A DNA stretch of 64,000 nucleotides, taken from assembly GCA_031426815.1 (NCBI GenBank), contig JASJPG010000030.1:16571-80570 (forward strand), in the 5' to 3' direction. Source of the DNA: PFJX01 sp031426815. GTDB lineage: Bacteria > Pseudomonadota > Gammaproteobacteria > Burkholderiales > Thiobacillaceae. The notes under the pieces are model-generated. The model did not search any database. It was not told the DNA's origin and saw nothing but the letters and a program-made list of their open reading frames with translations. Positions within the stretch are counted from its first letter, which is position 1; each line of letters begins with the position of its first letter. Below, one piece after another: positions 33,870-42,126 of the stretch. A program made the position numbers and the translations under genes.

Positions 33870-36173
33870 TTACAACGTATTCAAGGCGGCAACGCCCAAG
33901 CCCAATTGATAGAGGATCTGCGTCCAGTCCTTCATGCCGGTCATGAACTTGGACCAACCGGTTTCACGATCCAGTCTGGCCGGCACGACAACCGTGTCGC
34001 CGGGCATCAGTTCGATATCCTCGAAACCGCTGATTCTGAACAGGCTGTTGTGATCGCGCGCGCTCATTACGCTGCCATCTGCGCGCAACACGAAGGCATT
34101 ATCCAGCTCGGCGCTCTCGCTCAAACCCGCGGTTTTCAGCACATCGCCCACTGATCTACCTGGACGGTAAATGATGGCATTTTCGTTGAACACCTCGCCC
34201 ACGGCAGCAACGAACCCGGGGCGGCTGGGGATGTGGATGGCGTCGCCATCTTCCAGGGGCAGTGCAGGCAAAGTAGCCACTTCCACATTACTGGAGGGGG
34301 GAAGTTCAAGACTGACGCGGCCGTTGCTCTTGAGTGATTTCAGGCGGGCAATCTGCAGCTGTATCTGTTGCTGCCGCGCAATCTGCTGGGCTTGCGCGTC
34401 CTTCTCATCTTTGACGTTAGCGATAAGCTTGCCAGCCTCTCCCTGTTGTTGCGCCTCTAGTTTGCGGATCAATGTATCTAGATTTTTTTGCTGCTGTTGG
34501 CGTACCGATTCACGCGTGAATTCGGCACCATAAAGGTAGGCATTACGCGTAACTCCACCCAGGCGTGCAAGCAACTGCGGTAGCGTTTCACCCGCCTCGA
34601 CCTGATAAATGCCGGGCGCTGCCACTTCGCCTTCCAATCGCACCAGACGGGTTTGTCTGTCCTGCGGTACACGCAGGTCTTTTTTGGAAAGGATGGTGAC
34701 AATGTCGCCGGGTTCCAGTGCCAGATTGTGCCGGGCATCGCCATCATTCACGGCGCGCCCCAGGTTGAATGGGATTAGCCGCGTGGTCAGCGTGCTGCGA
34801 TCCAGACGTTCAATCACTGCGTATTCCCAGTTGACCTCGTCCAGCAGGTTGCGCACCCCCCACTCCACCCTGCTCTTGTCAGAGTTATCGGAAAGAACCA
34901 ACAGATTCTTCCGCTGATAATAATCAGGGGTGATCAGTGCTTCGCGGCTGGGGATCAGATCACGGATGCGCATGCCGGTGGTATAGGGATAACGCAGGGG
35001 GGCGGCAACATTGCCGCGCAGGGTCACTGCATTGGCGAACTGCGGGCTGATTTCGAACAAGGTCAGAATGTCGCCGTCGCGCAGCGGCTTCTGCAGGCCG
35101 TTCTTGTCGAGCGTGATGTCTTCTACCTGTCGAGACTTCCCCGCAGCGGGATCAATTCGTTCGAGCAAGGCTTTTCCAGACGTGGCCAGAATCGACAGCC
35201 CGCCGCCCAAGGCGAGTATCTCACCCACGCTGCTAGTACCTTTAAGTTCGTAGATCGCAGGCTGCTCGAACGCGCCCAGCACGGCCACACGTGGGCCTAC
35301 CGGTGGAATAACGATGACATCTCCCGGCTGCAAGGGTACGTCGCCGCTCCGATCGCCGCGCGCGATGAAGTTGTAGAGGTCCATTTCGCCAATGGTGCGA
35401 CCGTCCCGCTTCAACTGGATATGCCGCATCGAGCCATTGCTGCTGGGGCCGCCCACTTCAAACAAGGCGTTGATCAGCGTCGAGAGGCTGGAAACGGTAT
35501 AAGTACCAGGTTGGCGCGCCTGGCCTACAAGGTAGATCTGGATGCTACGAAGACGACCCAGCGTGGCGTTGAGGTTGAAATTACTGAATACGCGGCCGAT
35601 TTTGCTCCGCAACACCGATTCCAGATCGCCGGCGCGAACGCCAGTCAGGTTGACCACGCCCACTTTGGGAAGGTTGATCTGACCATGCCGATTGATTACC
35701 AGACTGAGTTCGGCATCGATGCCGCCCCAGATCTGCAAACGGATTTCATCGCCCGGGCCAAGAATATAGTCGTTCGGCACTGGCGCTTGGGAAACCGGCG
35801 AATAACCCGAAGGAACGCTGAACAGTTGTTGACCATAAATGGGCAGGTCGCGGCCGGTAGCCTGCTGGACAAAACGCTGGAAATTGCTTTGTTGATCATT
35901 GATCCGCCCGCTGGCGCGGCGAACATTATCTGACTGCTCACTGACGGTGGAGTCCGTGGCGGATTGCACCGGAGCCGCCTGGCCGACCGGCAGAATGGCG
36001 TTGAGAGACTGGCTGCTTCTAAGCCCGATGGACGATGGGACGGCGGTCCCCATCGATGCAGTTGCGGCGGGCATGCCAATGGAGCCGGATGCGGTGGATT
36101 CGCCAAATGCAGCAAAACTGACCAACCACAAAATCGATGCCAACAGAACACTGCGTCGTAATTCAGATTTCAT
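33870..36173 (-). CDS. SLBB-domain polysaccharide export protein (Wza/OPX family)
   Basis: This 767-residue outer-membrane polysaccharide exporter has a Sec signal peptide (about 1-24, no lipobox cysteine). The polysaccharide-export domain starts at NDYILGPGDEIRLQIWGG, and several SLBB domains follow (for example VGQARQPGTYTVSSLSTL, LEGEVAAPGIYQVEAGETL and GEVFNENAIIYRPGRSV). An unusual Gln-rich coiled-coil stretch sits between the last two (about 570-625: QQQQKNLDTL, IARQQQIQLQIARLK). It is longer than Wza and closer to the large OPX proteins. Its operon partner is the Wzz-like gene. Confidence 0.9.
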   Translation of the reverse strand: MKSELRRSVLLASILWLVSFAAFGESTASGSIGMPAATASMGTAVPSSIGLRSSQSLNAILPVGQAAPVQSATDSTVSEQSDNVRRASGRINDQQSNFQRFVQQATGRDLPIYGQQLFSVPSGYSPVSQAPVPNDYILGPGDEIRLQIWGGIDAELSLVINRHGQINLPKVGVVNLTGVRAGDLESVLRSKIGRVFSNFNLNATLGRLRSIQIYLVGQARQPGTYTVSSLSTLINALFEVGGPSSNGSMRHIQLKRDGRTIGEMDLYNFIARGDRSGDVPLQPGDVIVIPPVGPRVAVLGAFEQPAIYELKGTSSVGEILALGGGLSILATSGKALLERIDPAAGKSRQVEDITLDKNGLQKPLRDGDILTLFEISPQFANAVTLRGNVAAPLRYPYTTGMRIRDLIPSREALITPDYYQRKNLLVLSDNSDKSRVEWGVRNLLDEVNWEYAVIERLDRSTLTTRLIPFNLGRAVNDGDARHNLALEPGDIVTILSKKDLRVPQDRQTRLVRLEGEVAAPGIYQVEAGETLPQLLARLGGVTRNAYLYGAEFTRESVRQQQQKNLDTLIRKLEAQQQGEAGKLIANVKDEKDAQAQQIARQQQIQLQIARLKSLKSNGRVSLELPPSSNVEVATLPALPLEDGDAIHIPSRPGFVAAVGEVFNENAIIYRPGRSVGDVLKTAGLSESAELDNAFVLRADGSVMSARDHNSLFRISGFEDIELMPGDTVVVPARLDRETGWSKFMTGMKDWTQILYQLGLGVAALNTL

Positions 36174-36197
36174 TGTTTTCCCGTACTTCGTCGTTCC

Positions 36198-36216
36198 CGG
36201 TTAGGACATCTAACCG
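36198..36216. promoter_or_regulatory. perfect inverted repeat in the leader of the export gene
   Basis: CGGTTAG, a 5-base spacer GACAT and CTAACCG form a perfect 19-base dyad 25 bases upstream of the export-gene start, within the 150-base gap (36174-36323). It could be an operator for a locus regulator or an mRNA hairpin. No regulator gene is found inside the locus. Confidence 0.45.
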
Positions 36217-36323
36217 ATTTCATCTTTGCGAGCCTGCGTGAACCGTAGCGACGCAACATCACAATCTCGTACCGTCCTGAGCCGCAGTATTTTATGCTTT
36301 ACGCGGAATGGCCGCATTCAAGG

Positions 36324-37862
36324 TTATTTATATCGATATTCAGGACGGCTGAATTCATACGCCAATCCGAAACCGATCAAATTACTGTCCAGCTTTCCAT
36401 CTAAGGCTTTTGTCCTGCCCGCCTCCAGACGGGCTGCGAGTTGCTTGTCGAATCGCCAGGTCAAGCCCACTAACGGCTGGATGATGGCGCCACCGCCGAT
36501 ATCAACGCCGCCGCCGCCGCCAGCGCCTGCAGAAAGTTCGGCATTGAAGCTCAAACGGCCATTTTCCAGCAAGGGTGTCTCCCAACCAGCGCCAATCAAG
36601 CCGATGGCATATCCCCCCGCATTCCCCGCGTAGGCGCCATGAGCCTGGCCAGTGAGATAAAGCGAATCCGTCATAAATTTCTCGACCTTGAGGCCGACCA
36701 GACTCAGGTCTTGCTCGTTGTTTCTTTTGCGTGCGGTGTCCATGCTGGTGTGATGCACAGCGGCAAGTCGCCATTTGGACAGGTGGACCCGGTCATCGCC
36801 CAACCGCTCCTGCCCGTTGTTGCCTGTTCCGATTTCGCCAATGCGATAGCCTAGATTCAGACCGTAAAAATTGGCGCTGAAACTGCCGGCACTCTCGATC
36901 CGCCCTAGTTCCAGTCCCAGTTTCATCGCAGGCGAAAAATCGTAGTCGAGTCCGAGGCGTGCCTTGCCAACCAGCCCTCCCCCGGTGTCGACCTGTCCAC
37001 CGCCCGCCCCGCCTGCGGCAAGACTGGCGCTGAGGTGGAGACGCTGGCTCAACAGTGGGACACGATAGCCGGCGCCGGCCAGTAGTTCTGCAAAACCGTC
37101 AGCTTGGCCGCCCATCGCCCCCGCAGTTTCGACAAAATAGTAGTGATGCGCATCAAGATGCTTGCGGTATTCAAAGCCGACCCGCTTGAGCGAAGAAGTC
37201 ATCGGGACGCCTGCCGTGGTCCTTGCTTTGTCGGTAGGCCGGTACTCGCCGGCCGTGGCAAGCCATTCCGTTTGCTGCAACTTCAGGCCGAAAAGATCGC
37301 CAGCAGAAACTGTCTTGCCGGAATCGGCAGCGCGTCCGTAATAAATCTCGAAAGGAATCCCCAGGGTGATATTGAGTTGGGTGCTATCGATGCCGCCATT
37401 GGGAAATTTAACGTACGAAACGCCGGCGCCCAGCATTACGCTGCCGATATCGCGGCTGATTCCGATATGTGGACGCAGCATCATGCCGCCGCCTTGCGGC
37501 GCCGATCCCCCGCCCCCACCGCCAATGAAAAGGCCCGTATCCAGCATCCATTTCGAGGCAATCCGCTTGCCGGTGCCGACGCTGAAACCTCCGGTAAAGA
37601 AGCCGCCGCGCTGCCCCTGCAGGGCTCCGAAACCGGAAGCACCGAAATACCAGTCGGGATGAAGATTGACCAGGTAATGCACGCCTGCCAGTCCCATGGT
37701 CTCGGTCGGTCCGATATCCAGCACCTCATAAGTCATCCGTAGCAGGGCGGGTTTTTGTCGCAAAACCGCGCTATCAGTGAGGTCGGCCAGTGCCGGGCCG
37801 CATGCGGCCAAGGTACCAAGCAGCAGTGTTGACAGGTGGGAAGGTCGAGTAATGAATAGCAT
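36324..37862 (-). CDS. putative outer-membrane beta-barrel protein with three internal repeats
   Basis: I do not recognise a characterised family. The 512-residue protein starts with a signal sequence that ends in LGTLAACGPALAD; it can be read as a lipobox (LAAC) or as a signal-peptidase I site (ALA-D). The rest is rich in alternating hydrophobic strands and Gly. Three repeated units carry the pattern Gly-rich run, VDxGGG, then a strand ending LxLExGR: around GGGGGGSAPQGGGMM, GGAGGGQVDTGGGLVGKARL and GAGGGGGVDIGGGAIIQPL. The protein ends in an aromatic strand (YEFSRPEYRYK). Placement directly upstream of the export protein suggests a role in secretion or anchoring of the polysaccharide. TTG at 37865 is an alternative start. 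Confidence 0.65.
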   Translation of the reverse strand: MLFITRPSHLSTLLLGTLAACGPALADLTDSAVLRQKPALLRMTYEVLDIGPTETMGLAGVHYLVNLHPDWYFGASGFGALQGQRGGFFTGGFSVGTGKRIASKWMLDTGLFIGGGGGGSAPQGGGMMLRPHIGISRDIGSVMLGAGVSYVKFPNGGIDSTQLNITLGIPFEIYYGRAADSGKTVSAGDLFGLKLQQTEWLATAGEYRPTDKARTTAGVPMTSSLKRVGFEYRKHLDAHHYYFVETAGAMGGQADGFAELLAGAGYRVPLLSQRLHLSASLAAGGAGGGQVDTGGGLVGKARLGLDYDFSPAMKLGLELGRIESAGSFSANFYGLNLGYRIGEIGTGNNGQERLGDDRVHLSKWRLAAVHHTSMDTARKRNNEQDLSLVGLKVEKFMTDSLYLTGQAHGAYAGNAGGYAIGLIGAGWETPLLENGRLSFNAELSAGAGGGGGVDIGGGAIIQPLVGLTWRFDKQLAARLEAGRTKALDGKLDSNLIGFGLAYEFSRPEYRYK

Positions 37863-37895
37863 CAAAATGTATTGCTTTGTGGAACTGCTCGGTGG

Positions 37896-38678
37896 CTACA
37901 TCGGCAATTTATAGTTGTCCTGGCTGAACAGGTCGATGCCGCAATGCAGATTTTCGATCCAGTCGAGGAAGGCGCCGATGGCTTCCGGTCCCTTGAACCA
38001 GCGGCCATGCTGCGGCACCAGCATGTCGATATCCATGCCGCGCACCATCTGCACCCAGAACCGGCAGATCTTGTTGGAAACCATGTAGCGTTTGTGGAAG
38101 CCTTCCATGTAGCGCAGATGGGTGGCAAATTCTGCCTTGGTGGTAATCGGATTGACGATCAAGTCGTGGTGCACCAGTGAAGCGCCCATGTCGCCGCTGA
38201 ACAGGATCTTGGCCTTGCTGTCGTAGAACTGGAAATTGCCCTCGGCATGCAGGAAGTGCGCCGGTACGGCGACAATGCGGGTGTCGCGCATGGGGATTAC
38301 CATGCCGCCGTCGGGAATGCCGACCATGCGGCCATCGGTACGGTTCGCGGTACAGAAGTGCGGCACGAAGCGTTCCCACAACGCGGACACATAAAGCGTG
38401 CACTCGGTCGCCGACAGCCATTTGTTGAGCGAGGCCACGATGTCAGGATCCTGGTGCGAAGCGAAGATGTACTTCAGGTTGCGGAACGGGAAAAAACGGT
38501 GCATCGCCATGATCAAGGCGTTGTAGGTCATGTTGCCGGCTGGGTCGATCAGCGCGCCCTCGCCATCGGACACGATGAGGAACTGGTTGGCCTGTACCGC
38601 ATCGCTGCCGGTATCGTCGACCAGATCGTTGAACATCAGGCAAACGTGCTTGCCGTCGTTGAAAAGTTCTATCGCCAT
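37896..38678 (-). CDS. MBL-fold diiron protein (oxygen-binding ODP type)
   Basis: This 260-residue metallo-beta-lactamase-fold protein resembles flavodiiron proteins without a flavodoxin domain, the ODP group that binds oxygen at a diiron site. Likely metal ligands are in SHQDPDIV (H-x-D-x-D), HFLHAEGNF, FSGDMGAS and VPQHGRWF, in the right order. It lies after the polysaccharide locus with a 33-base gap. In other bacteria ODPs signal oxygen to chemotaxis or cyclic-di-GMP pathways, but no such partner gene is adjacent here. The exact role is unknown. Confidence 0.75.
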   Translation of the reverse strand: MAIELFNDGKHVCLMFNDLVDDTGSDAVQANQFLIVSDGEGALIDPAGNMTYNALIMAMHRFFPFRNLKYIFASHQDPDIVASLNKWLSATECTLYVSALWERFVPHFCTANRTDGRMVGIPDGGMVIPMRDTRIVAVPAHFLHAEGNFQFYDSKAKILFSGDMGASLVHHDLIVNPITTKAEFATHLRYMEGFHKRYMVSNKICRFWVQMVRGMDIDMLVPQHGRWFKGPEAIGAFLDWIENLHCGIDLFSQDNYKLPM

Positions 38679-38710
38679 TCACAAACTCCCGAAAAATTTG
38701 ATTATTCAGA

Positions 38711-39505
38711 TTAGTGCGTATGCATCCATTCGTGCGCCAGAGTTCCCGTCGCCCATACCGTGAAGATGCCCAGCCCGATCAACAGTGCCTGCTGGCCGGT
38801 ATGGATCAGTTCGACCCGCTTGTGCAGACCGGGAATCAGGTCCGCCACGGCCACATAGATCATGCCGGATGCCGCAATCGCCAGCATGTAAGGCAGGATC
38901 CATTCCAGCGGCGCGAGCAGGAAGTAGCCCAGCAACGCGCCGACCAGCATGGCCAGACTGGACAGCAGGTTGAGCAGGATGGCCTGCCGATTGCTGTAAC
39001 CGGAATGGCGCAGGATCAGGAAATCGCCCAATTCCTGCGGCACTTCGTGCGCGGCGATGGCGAATGCAGTCACCACGCCGAGCTTGAAATCGACCAGGAA
39101 CGCGGCGGCGATCATCACGCCATCGACAAAGTTGTGCACGGTATCGCCGACCGTGATCATCATGCCGGAGCGGCCATGGTCGTGTTGCGGCTGCGCAGTG
39201 AAAGCCTCCGCGCCATGCGCTTCGCAATGTTCGGTATGGCAATGCCGCCAGAGCACCAGCTTCTCCAGGATGAAGAAGCCCATAATGCCGCCCAGCACGG
39301 TGGCGCTGAGGGCCTCCATGCTGCCGGCATGTTCCAGCGCATGCGGCAGGATTTCCAGGAATGCCGCACCGAGCAAGGCGCCGATGGCATAGCTCACCAT
39401 CACCGGCACCCACTCCGCCTTCAGGCGCAAAGCCATGGTTGCGAGCAGGACAGACAACACGCCGCCGGCGGTGCTGGCGAGAAGGATTGCGGCAAGCAGG
39501 CTCAT
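38711..39505 (-). CDS. ZIP-family divalent metal transporter
   Basis: This 264-residue inner-membrane transporter of the ZIP family (ZupT-like) has about eight helices. The metal-binding motifs of helices IV and V are VGDTVHNFVDGVMIAAAF and IAAHEVPQELGDF. A His-rich loop lies between helices III and IV (RHCHTEHCEAHG and QPQHDHGRS), probably for metal delivery. It should import zinc, iron or manganese. The ribosome binding site is poor, and pgeF ends 31 bases upstream on the same strand. Confidence 0.9.
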   Translation of the reverse strand: MSLLAAILLASTAGGVLSVLLATMALRLKAEWVPVMVSYAIGALLGAAFLEILPHALEHAGSMEALSATVLGGIMGFFILEKLVLWRHCHTEHCEAHGAEAFTAQPQHDHGRSGMMITVGDTVHNFVDGVMIAAAFLVDFKLGVVTAFAIAAHEVPQELGDFLILRHSGYSNRQAILLNLLSSLAMLVGALLGYFLLAPLEWILPYMLAIAASGMIYVAVADLIPGLHKRVELIHTGQQALLIGLGIFTVWATGTLAHEWMHTH

Positions 39506-39536
39506 TGCGCGGTCGGAAAGGAGAAAGCGGGCGATT

Positions 39537-40307
39537 CTAGCAGCCTGTCGGACTTTCCCCGTGAGCGCGCCAGATCAAGCTCGCCATGCGTCCGGTGCGA
39601 CCGTCGCGGCGATAGGAATAGAAGCGTTGACGATCGGCAACGGTGCACAGACCGCCGCCATAAACCTGTTCCACGCCGATCTGAGCCAGACGAATACGCG
39701 CCAGCGCATAGAGGTCGGCCAGCCATTTGCGCGGTGCGCCATCCAGCGTGCCGGGCAACGCAGGGCGGAAGGCGATGGCGGTCAGCGCATGTTGCGCGAC
39801 AAAGTTCTCGCGCACTTCCCCACCGACCTCGAAAGCTTCCGGGCCGATGGCTGCGCCCAGCCAGACCAGGATTGTTTCCGGCGGCACTCGCATGGCGCGC
39901 ACGGTTTCTTCCAGCACGCCTGCCGCCAGCCCGCGCCAGCCAGCGTGCGCGGCGGCGACCACCGTGCCGGCCTGGTTGCAGAACAGCACCGGCAGGCAAT
40001 CGGCGGTCAGCACGGCGCGCACTTCGTTGGGCTGGAAGGCCACGCTGGCATCGGCATTCGGCACATCGTTGCGGCTGTCGCAGACCACCTCGCAACCATG
40101 CACCTGGTTGAGCCAGAGCGGTTCGGCCGGCAGCCATAGGCGCAGGCGGCGGCGGTTTTCCATGACGGCGGCGGGATCGTCGTCGACATGGCTGGCCGGG
40201 TTGAAGCTATCGAACGGGGCCTGGCTGACGCCGCCGGCGCGCGTGGTCATCACGGCATGGACGTTGGCCGGCGCCGGCCAGTCGGGAAGAATCCAGTCAG
40301 CCTGCAT
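39537..40307 (-). CDS. pgeF: peptidoglycan editing factor PgeF (laccase-domain protein)
   Basis: PgeF is a purine-nucleoside-phosphorylase-like hydrolase that removes wrongly incorporated residues from peptidoglycan precursors. The 256-residue protein has the metal ligands in VHGCEVV (His), LTADCLPVLF (Cys) and AAAHAGWRGLAAGV (His). ATG at 40307 gives MQADWILPDWPAP, matching family starts; it overlaps the rluD 3' end by 11 bases. RluD-PgeF-BamD neighbourhoods are common in beta- and gammaproteobacteria. Confidence 0.92.
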   Translation of the reverse strand: MQADWILPDWPAPANVHAVMTTRAGGVSQAPFDSFNPASHVDDDPAAVMENRRRLRLWLPAEPLWLNQVHGCEVVCDSRNDVPNADASVAFQPNEVRAVLTADCLPVLFCNQAGTVVAAAHAGWRGLAAGVLEETVRAMRVPPETILVWLGAAIGPEAFEVGGEVRENFVAQHALTAIAFRPALPGTLDGAPRKWLADLYALARIRLAQIGVEQVYGGGLCTVADRQRFYSYRRDGRTGRMASLIWRAHGESPTGC

Positions 40308-41238
40308 CGCCGCGCTCCAATGCTGCGAGAAGATCGGCGAAATCCTGCGGCGGCGGCGCTTCCCATTCCATCGCTTCGCCGGTGCTCGGATGCACCAGGC
40401 CGAGGCGAACGGCATGCAGGGCCTGACGATGGAATGGCGGCAGGCCCGGCACGTTCTGGTGCTTGCCGCGATAGACCGGATCGCCCAGCAGCGGATGGCC
40501 CAGATGTGTCAGGTGCACCCGAATCTGGTGCGTGCGGCCGGTGGCCAGGCGGCATTCGACCCAGGTGGCGTGGGGAAACTGTTTGAGCACTTTCCAATGC
40601 GTCAACGCCGGTTTGCTGCCGGATCTGTCTTTCTCGTGTACGGCCATCTTGACGCGCTGCGTCGGGTGGCGGCCGATCGGGGCATCGATCGAACCTTCGG
40701 CACGGGTGAATACGCCGTGCGCCACCGCCCAGTACACCCGCTTCACCGTGCGCGCCTGCAGATCGCGCACCAGTTGCGTCTGCGCTTCCAGTGTCTTTGC
40801 CACCACCATCAGGCCGGAAGTGTCCTTGTCGAGCCGATGCACGATGCCGGCGCGCGGAATCGTCGCGGCCAGCGGCAGGTAATGCAGCAAGGCGTTGAGC
40901 AAGGTGCCCTGCCAGTTGCCGGCGCCGGGATGCGTGACCAGGCCGGCGGGTTTGTCGATGACCAGGATCGCGTCATCTTCGTAAACGATGTTCAAGCCGA
41001 TGTCTTCCGCCTGATACGCGGTTTCCTCCGGCAACGCTTCCGGCGTCACCTGGACGTTTTCGCCGCCCCAGACCTTCTGTTTGCGATTCGCCGCAGCGCC
41101 GGCAAGCAGGACATGGCCGGATTCGATCCAGCTTTGCAGGCGGCTGCGCGAGTAACTCGGCAGCAGTTCGGCCAGGCTCTGGTCGAGGCGTTTGCCGGCA
41201 TGTTCGGGGGGAATGGTGAGGGAATACGGCAGTGTCAT
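40297..41238 (-). CDS. rluD: 23S rRNA pseudouridine synthase RluD
   Basis: RluD forms pseudouridines at 1911, 1915 and 1917 of 23S rRNA. The 313-residue protein has an N-terminal S4 domain (residues about 15-75) and the catalytic motif HRLDKDTSGLMVVAK with the nucleophilic Asp. RTHQIRVHL and LGDPVYRG follow in the expected places. It is divergent from bamD with a 50-base gap and is co-transcribed with pgeF. Confidence 0.94.
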   Translation of the reverse strand: MTLPYSLTIPPEHAGKRLDQSLAELLPSYSRSRLQSWIESGHVLLAGAAANRKQKVWGGENVQVTPEALPEETAYQAEDIGLNIVYEDDAILVIDKPAGLVTHPGAGNWQGTLLNALLHYLPLAATIPRAGIVHRLDKDTSGLMVVAKTLEAQTQLVRDLQARTVKRVYWAVAHGVFTRAEGSIDAPIGRHPTQRVKMAVHEKDRSGSKPALTHWKVLKQFPHATWVECRLATGRTHQIRVHLTHLGHPLLGDPVYRGKHQNVPGLPPFHRQALHAVRLGLVHPSTGEAMEWEAPPPQDFADLLAALERGDAG

Positions 41239-41264
41239 TTGAGGCGAGCCGGCGGATATATAAT
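41235..41264 (+). promoter_or_regulatory. sigma70 promoter of bamD
   Basis: A perfect TATAAT (41259-41264) lies 24 bases before the bamD ATG. The -35 candidate TCATTT is 18 bases upstream and poor, so activity relies mainly on the -10 box. It overlaps the start of the divergent rluD gene. Confidence 0.45.
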
Positions 41265-41288
41265 CCGGCGCTCTTTTTGGGGACCAAG

Positions 41289-42080
41289 ATGCAGCGAATT
41301 CTAGCTTTCCTGATGGCGATGAGCCTGTTTACCGGTTGCAGCCTGTTGCCGGAACAGATCGACGAGACCAAGAACTGGTCGGCGTCCAAGCTCTATTACT
41401 CGGCCAAGGAGTCGCTCGGCGAAGGGAATTTCGAGCAAGCCATCAAGCTGTTCGAGAAGCTGGAATCGCGTTATCCGTATGGCGCCTACGCGCAGCAGTC
41501 GCAACTGGAAGTGGCCTACGCCTATTACAAGGATAACGAGCCGGCTTCCGCCATCGCCGCTTGCGAACGCTTCATCAAGTTGCATCCGAACCATCCCCAC
41601 GTCGATTACGCCTATTACCTGCGCGGCCTGGCCAATTTCGTGGTGGATGAAACGTTCCTGGCCCGCTTCGGCGACCAGGACATGAGCGACCGCGACCCCA
41701 AATCCGCACGCGAGGCGTTCGATGCTTTCCAGCAACTTTCGGTCCGCTTCCCGGAGAGCAAGTACACGCCCGATGCCGTCGCGCGCATGAAATATCTGGT
41801 CAACAGCATGGCGGCCAACGAAGTTCATGTCGCCCGCTATTACTACAAGCGCAGCGCCTTTGTGGCCGCGGCCAATCGCGGCAAGTACGTGGTCGAACAT
41901 TACCAGCAGGCGCCGGCAGTGGAGGAAGCGTTGGCAGTGATGGCCAAGAGTTACGACAAACTGGGCATGGCCGACCTGCGCGACGATGCGCTGAAAGTGC
42001 TCAAGCACAACTTCCCGAACAGCGTGTTTGTCGCCGGCGACGGCCCGGTGCAGGACAAGAGCTGGTGGAAGTTCTGGTAG
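41289..42080 (+). CDS. bamD: outer membrane assembly lipoprotein BamD
   Basis: BamD is the essential lipoprotein partner of BamA in outer-membrane protein insertion. The 263-residue protein has a signal peptide ending in the lipobox LFTGC with C17 as the lipidated residue. TPR repeats follow: YYSAKESLGEGNFEQAIKLF, SRYPYGAYAQQSQLEVAYAY and FIKLHPNHPHVDYAYYLRG. A GGGGA site precedes ATG at 41289. The ending DKSWWKFW is typical for betaproteobacterial BamD. Confidence 0.95.
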   Translation: MQRILAFLMAMSLFTGCSLLPEQIDETKNWSASKLYYSAKESLGEGNFEQAIKLFEKLESRYPYGAYAQQSQLEVAYAYYKDNEPASAIAACERFIKLHPNHPHVDYAYYLRGLANFVVDETFLARFGDQDMSDRDPKSAREAFDAFQQLSVRFPESKYTPDAVARMKYLVNSMAANEVHVARYYYKRSAFVAAANRGKYVVEHYQQAPAVEEALAVMAKSYDKLGMADLRDDALKVLKHNFPNSVFVAGDGPVQDKSWWKFW

Positions 42081-42086
42081 TCATCC

Positions 42087-42112
42087 GGCGGAAGGCGCTG
42101 CGCTTTTCCGCC
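42087..42112 (+). terminator. stem-loop after bamD
   Basis: GGCGGAA (42087-42093) and TTCCGCC (42106-42112) pair, with further pairing inside around GCG and CGC. It starts 6 bases after the bamD stop. The following TTACTT is only a weak T-tract, so termination may be partial and leave some read-through to relA. Confidence 0.45.
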
Positions 42113-42126
42113 TTACTTGCAGACTT

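Noticed and set aside
37896..38678. Reading the MBL-fold protein as a beta-lactamase or glyoxalase II
   Set aside because: The HxHxDH motif is absent; SHQDPD with the HAEGNF and GDMGAS blocks fits the diiron ODP group better.
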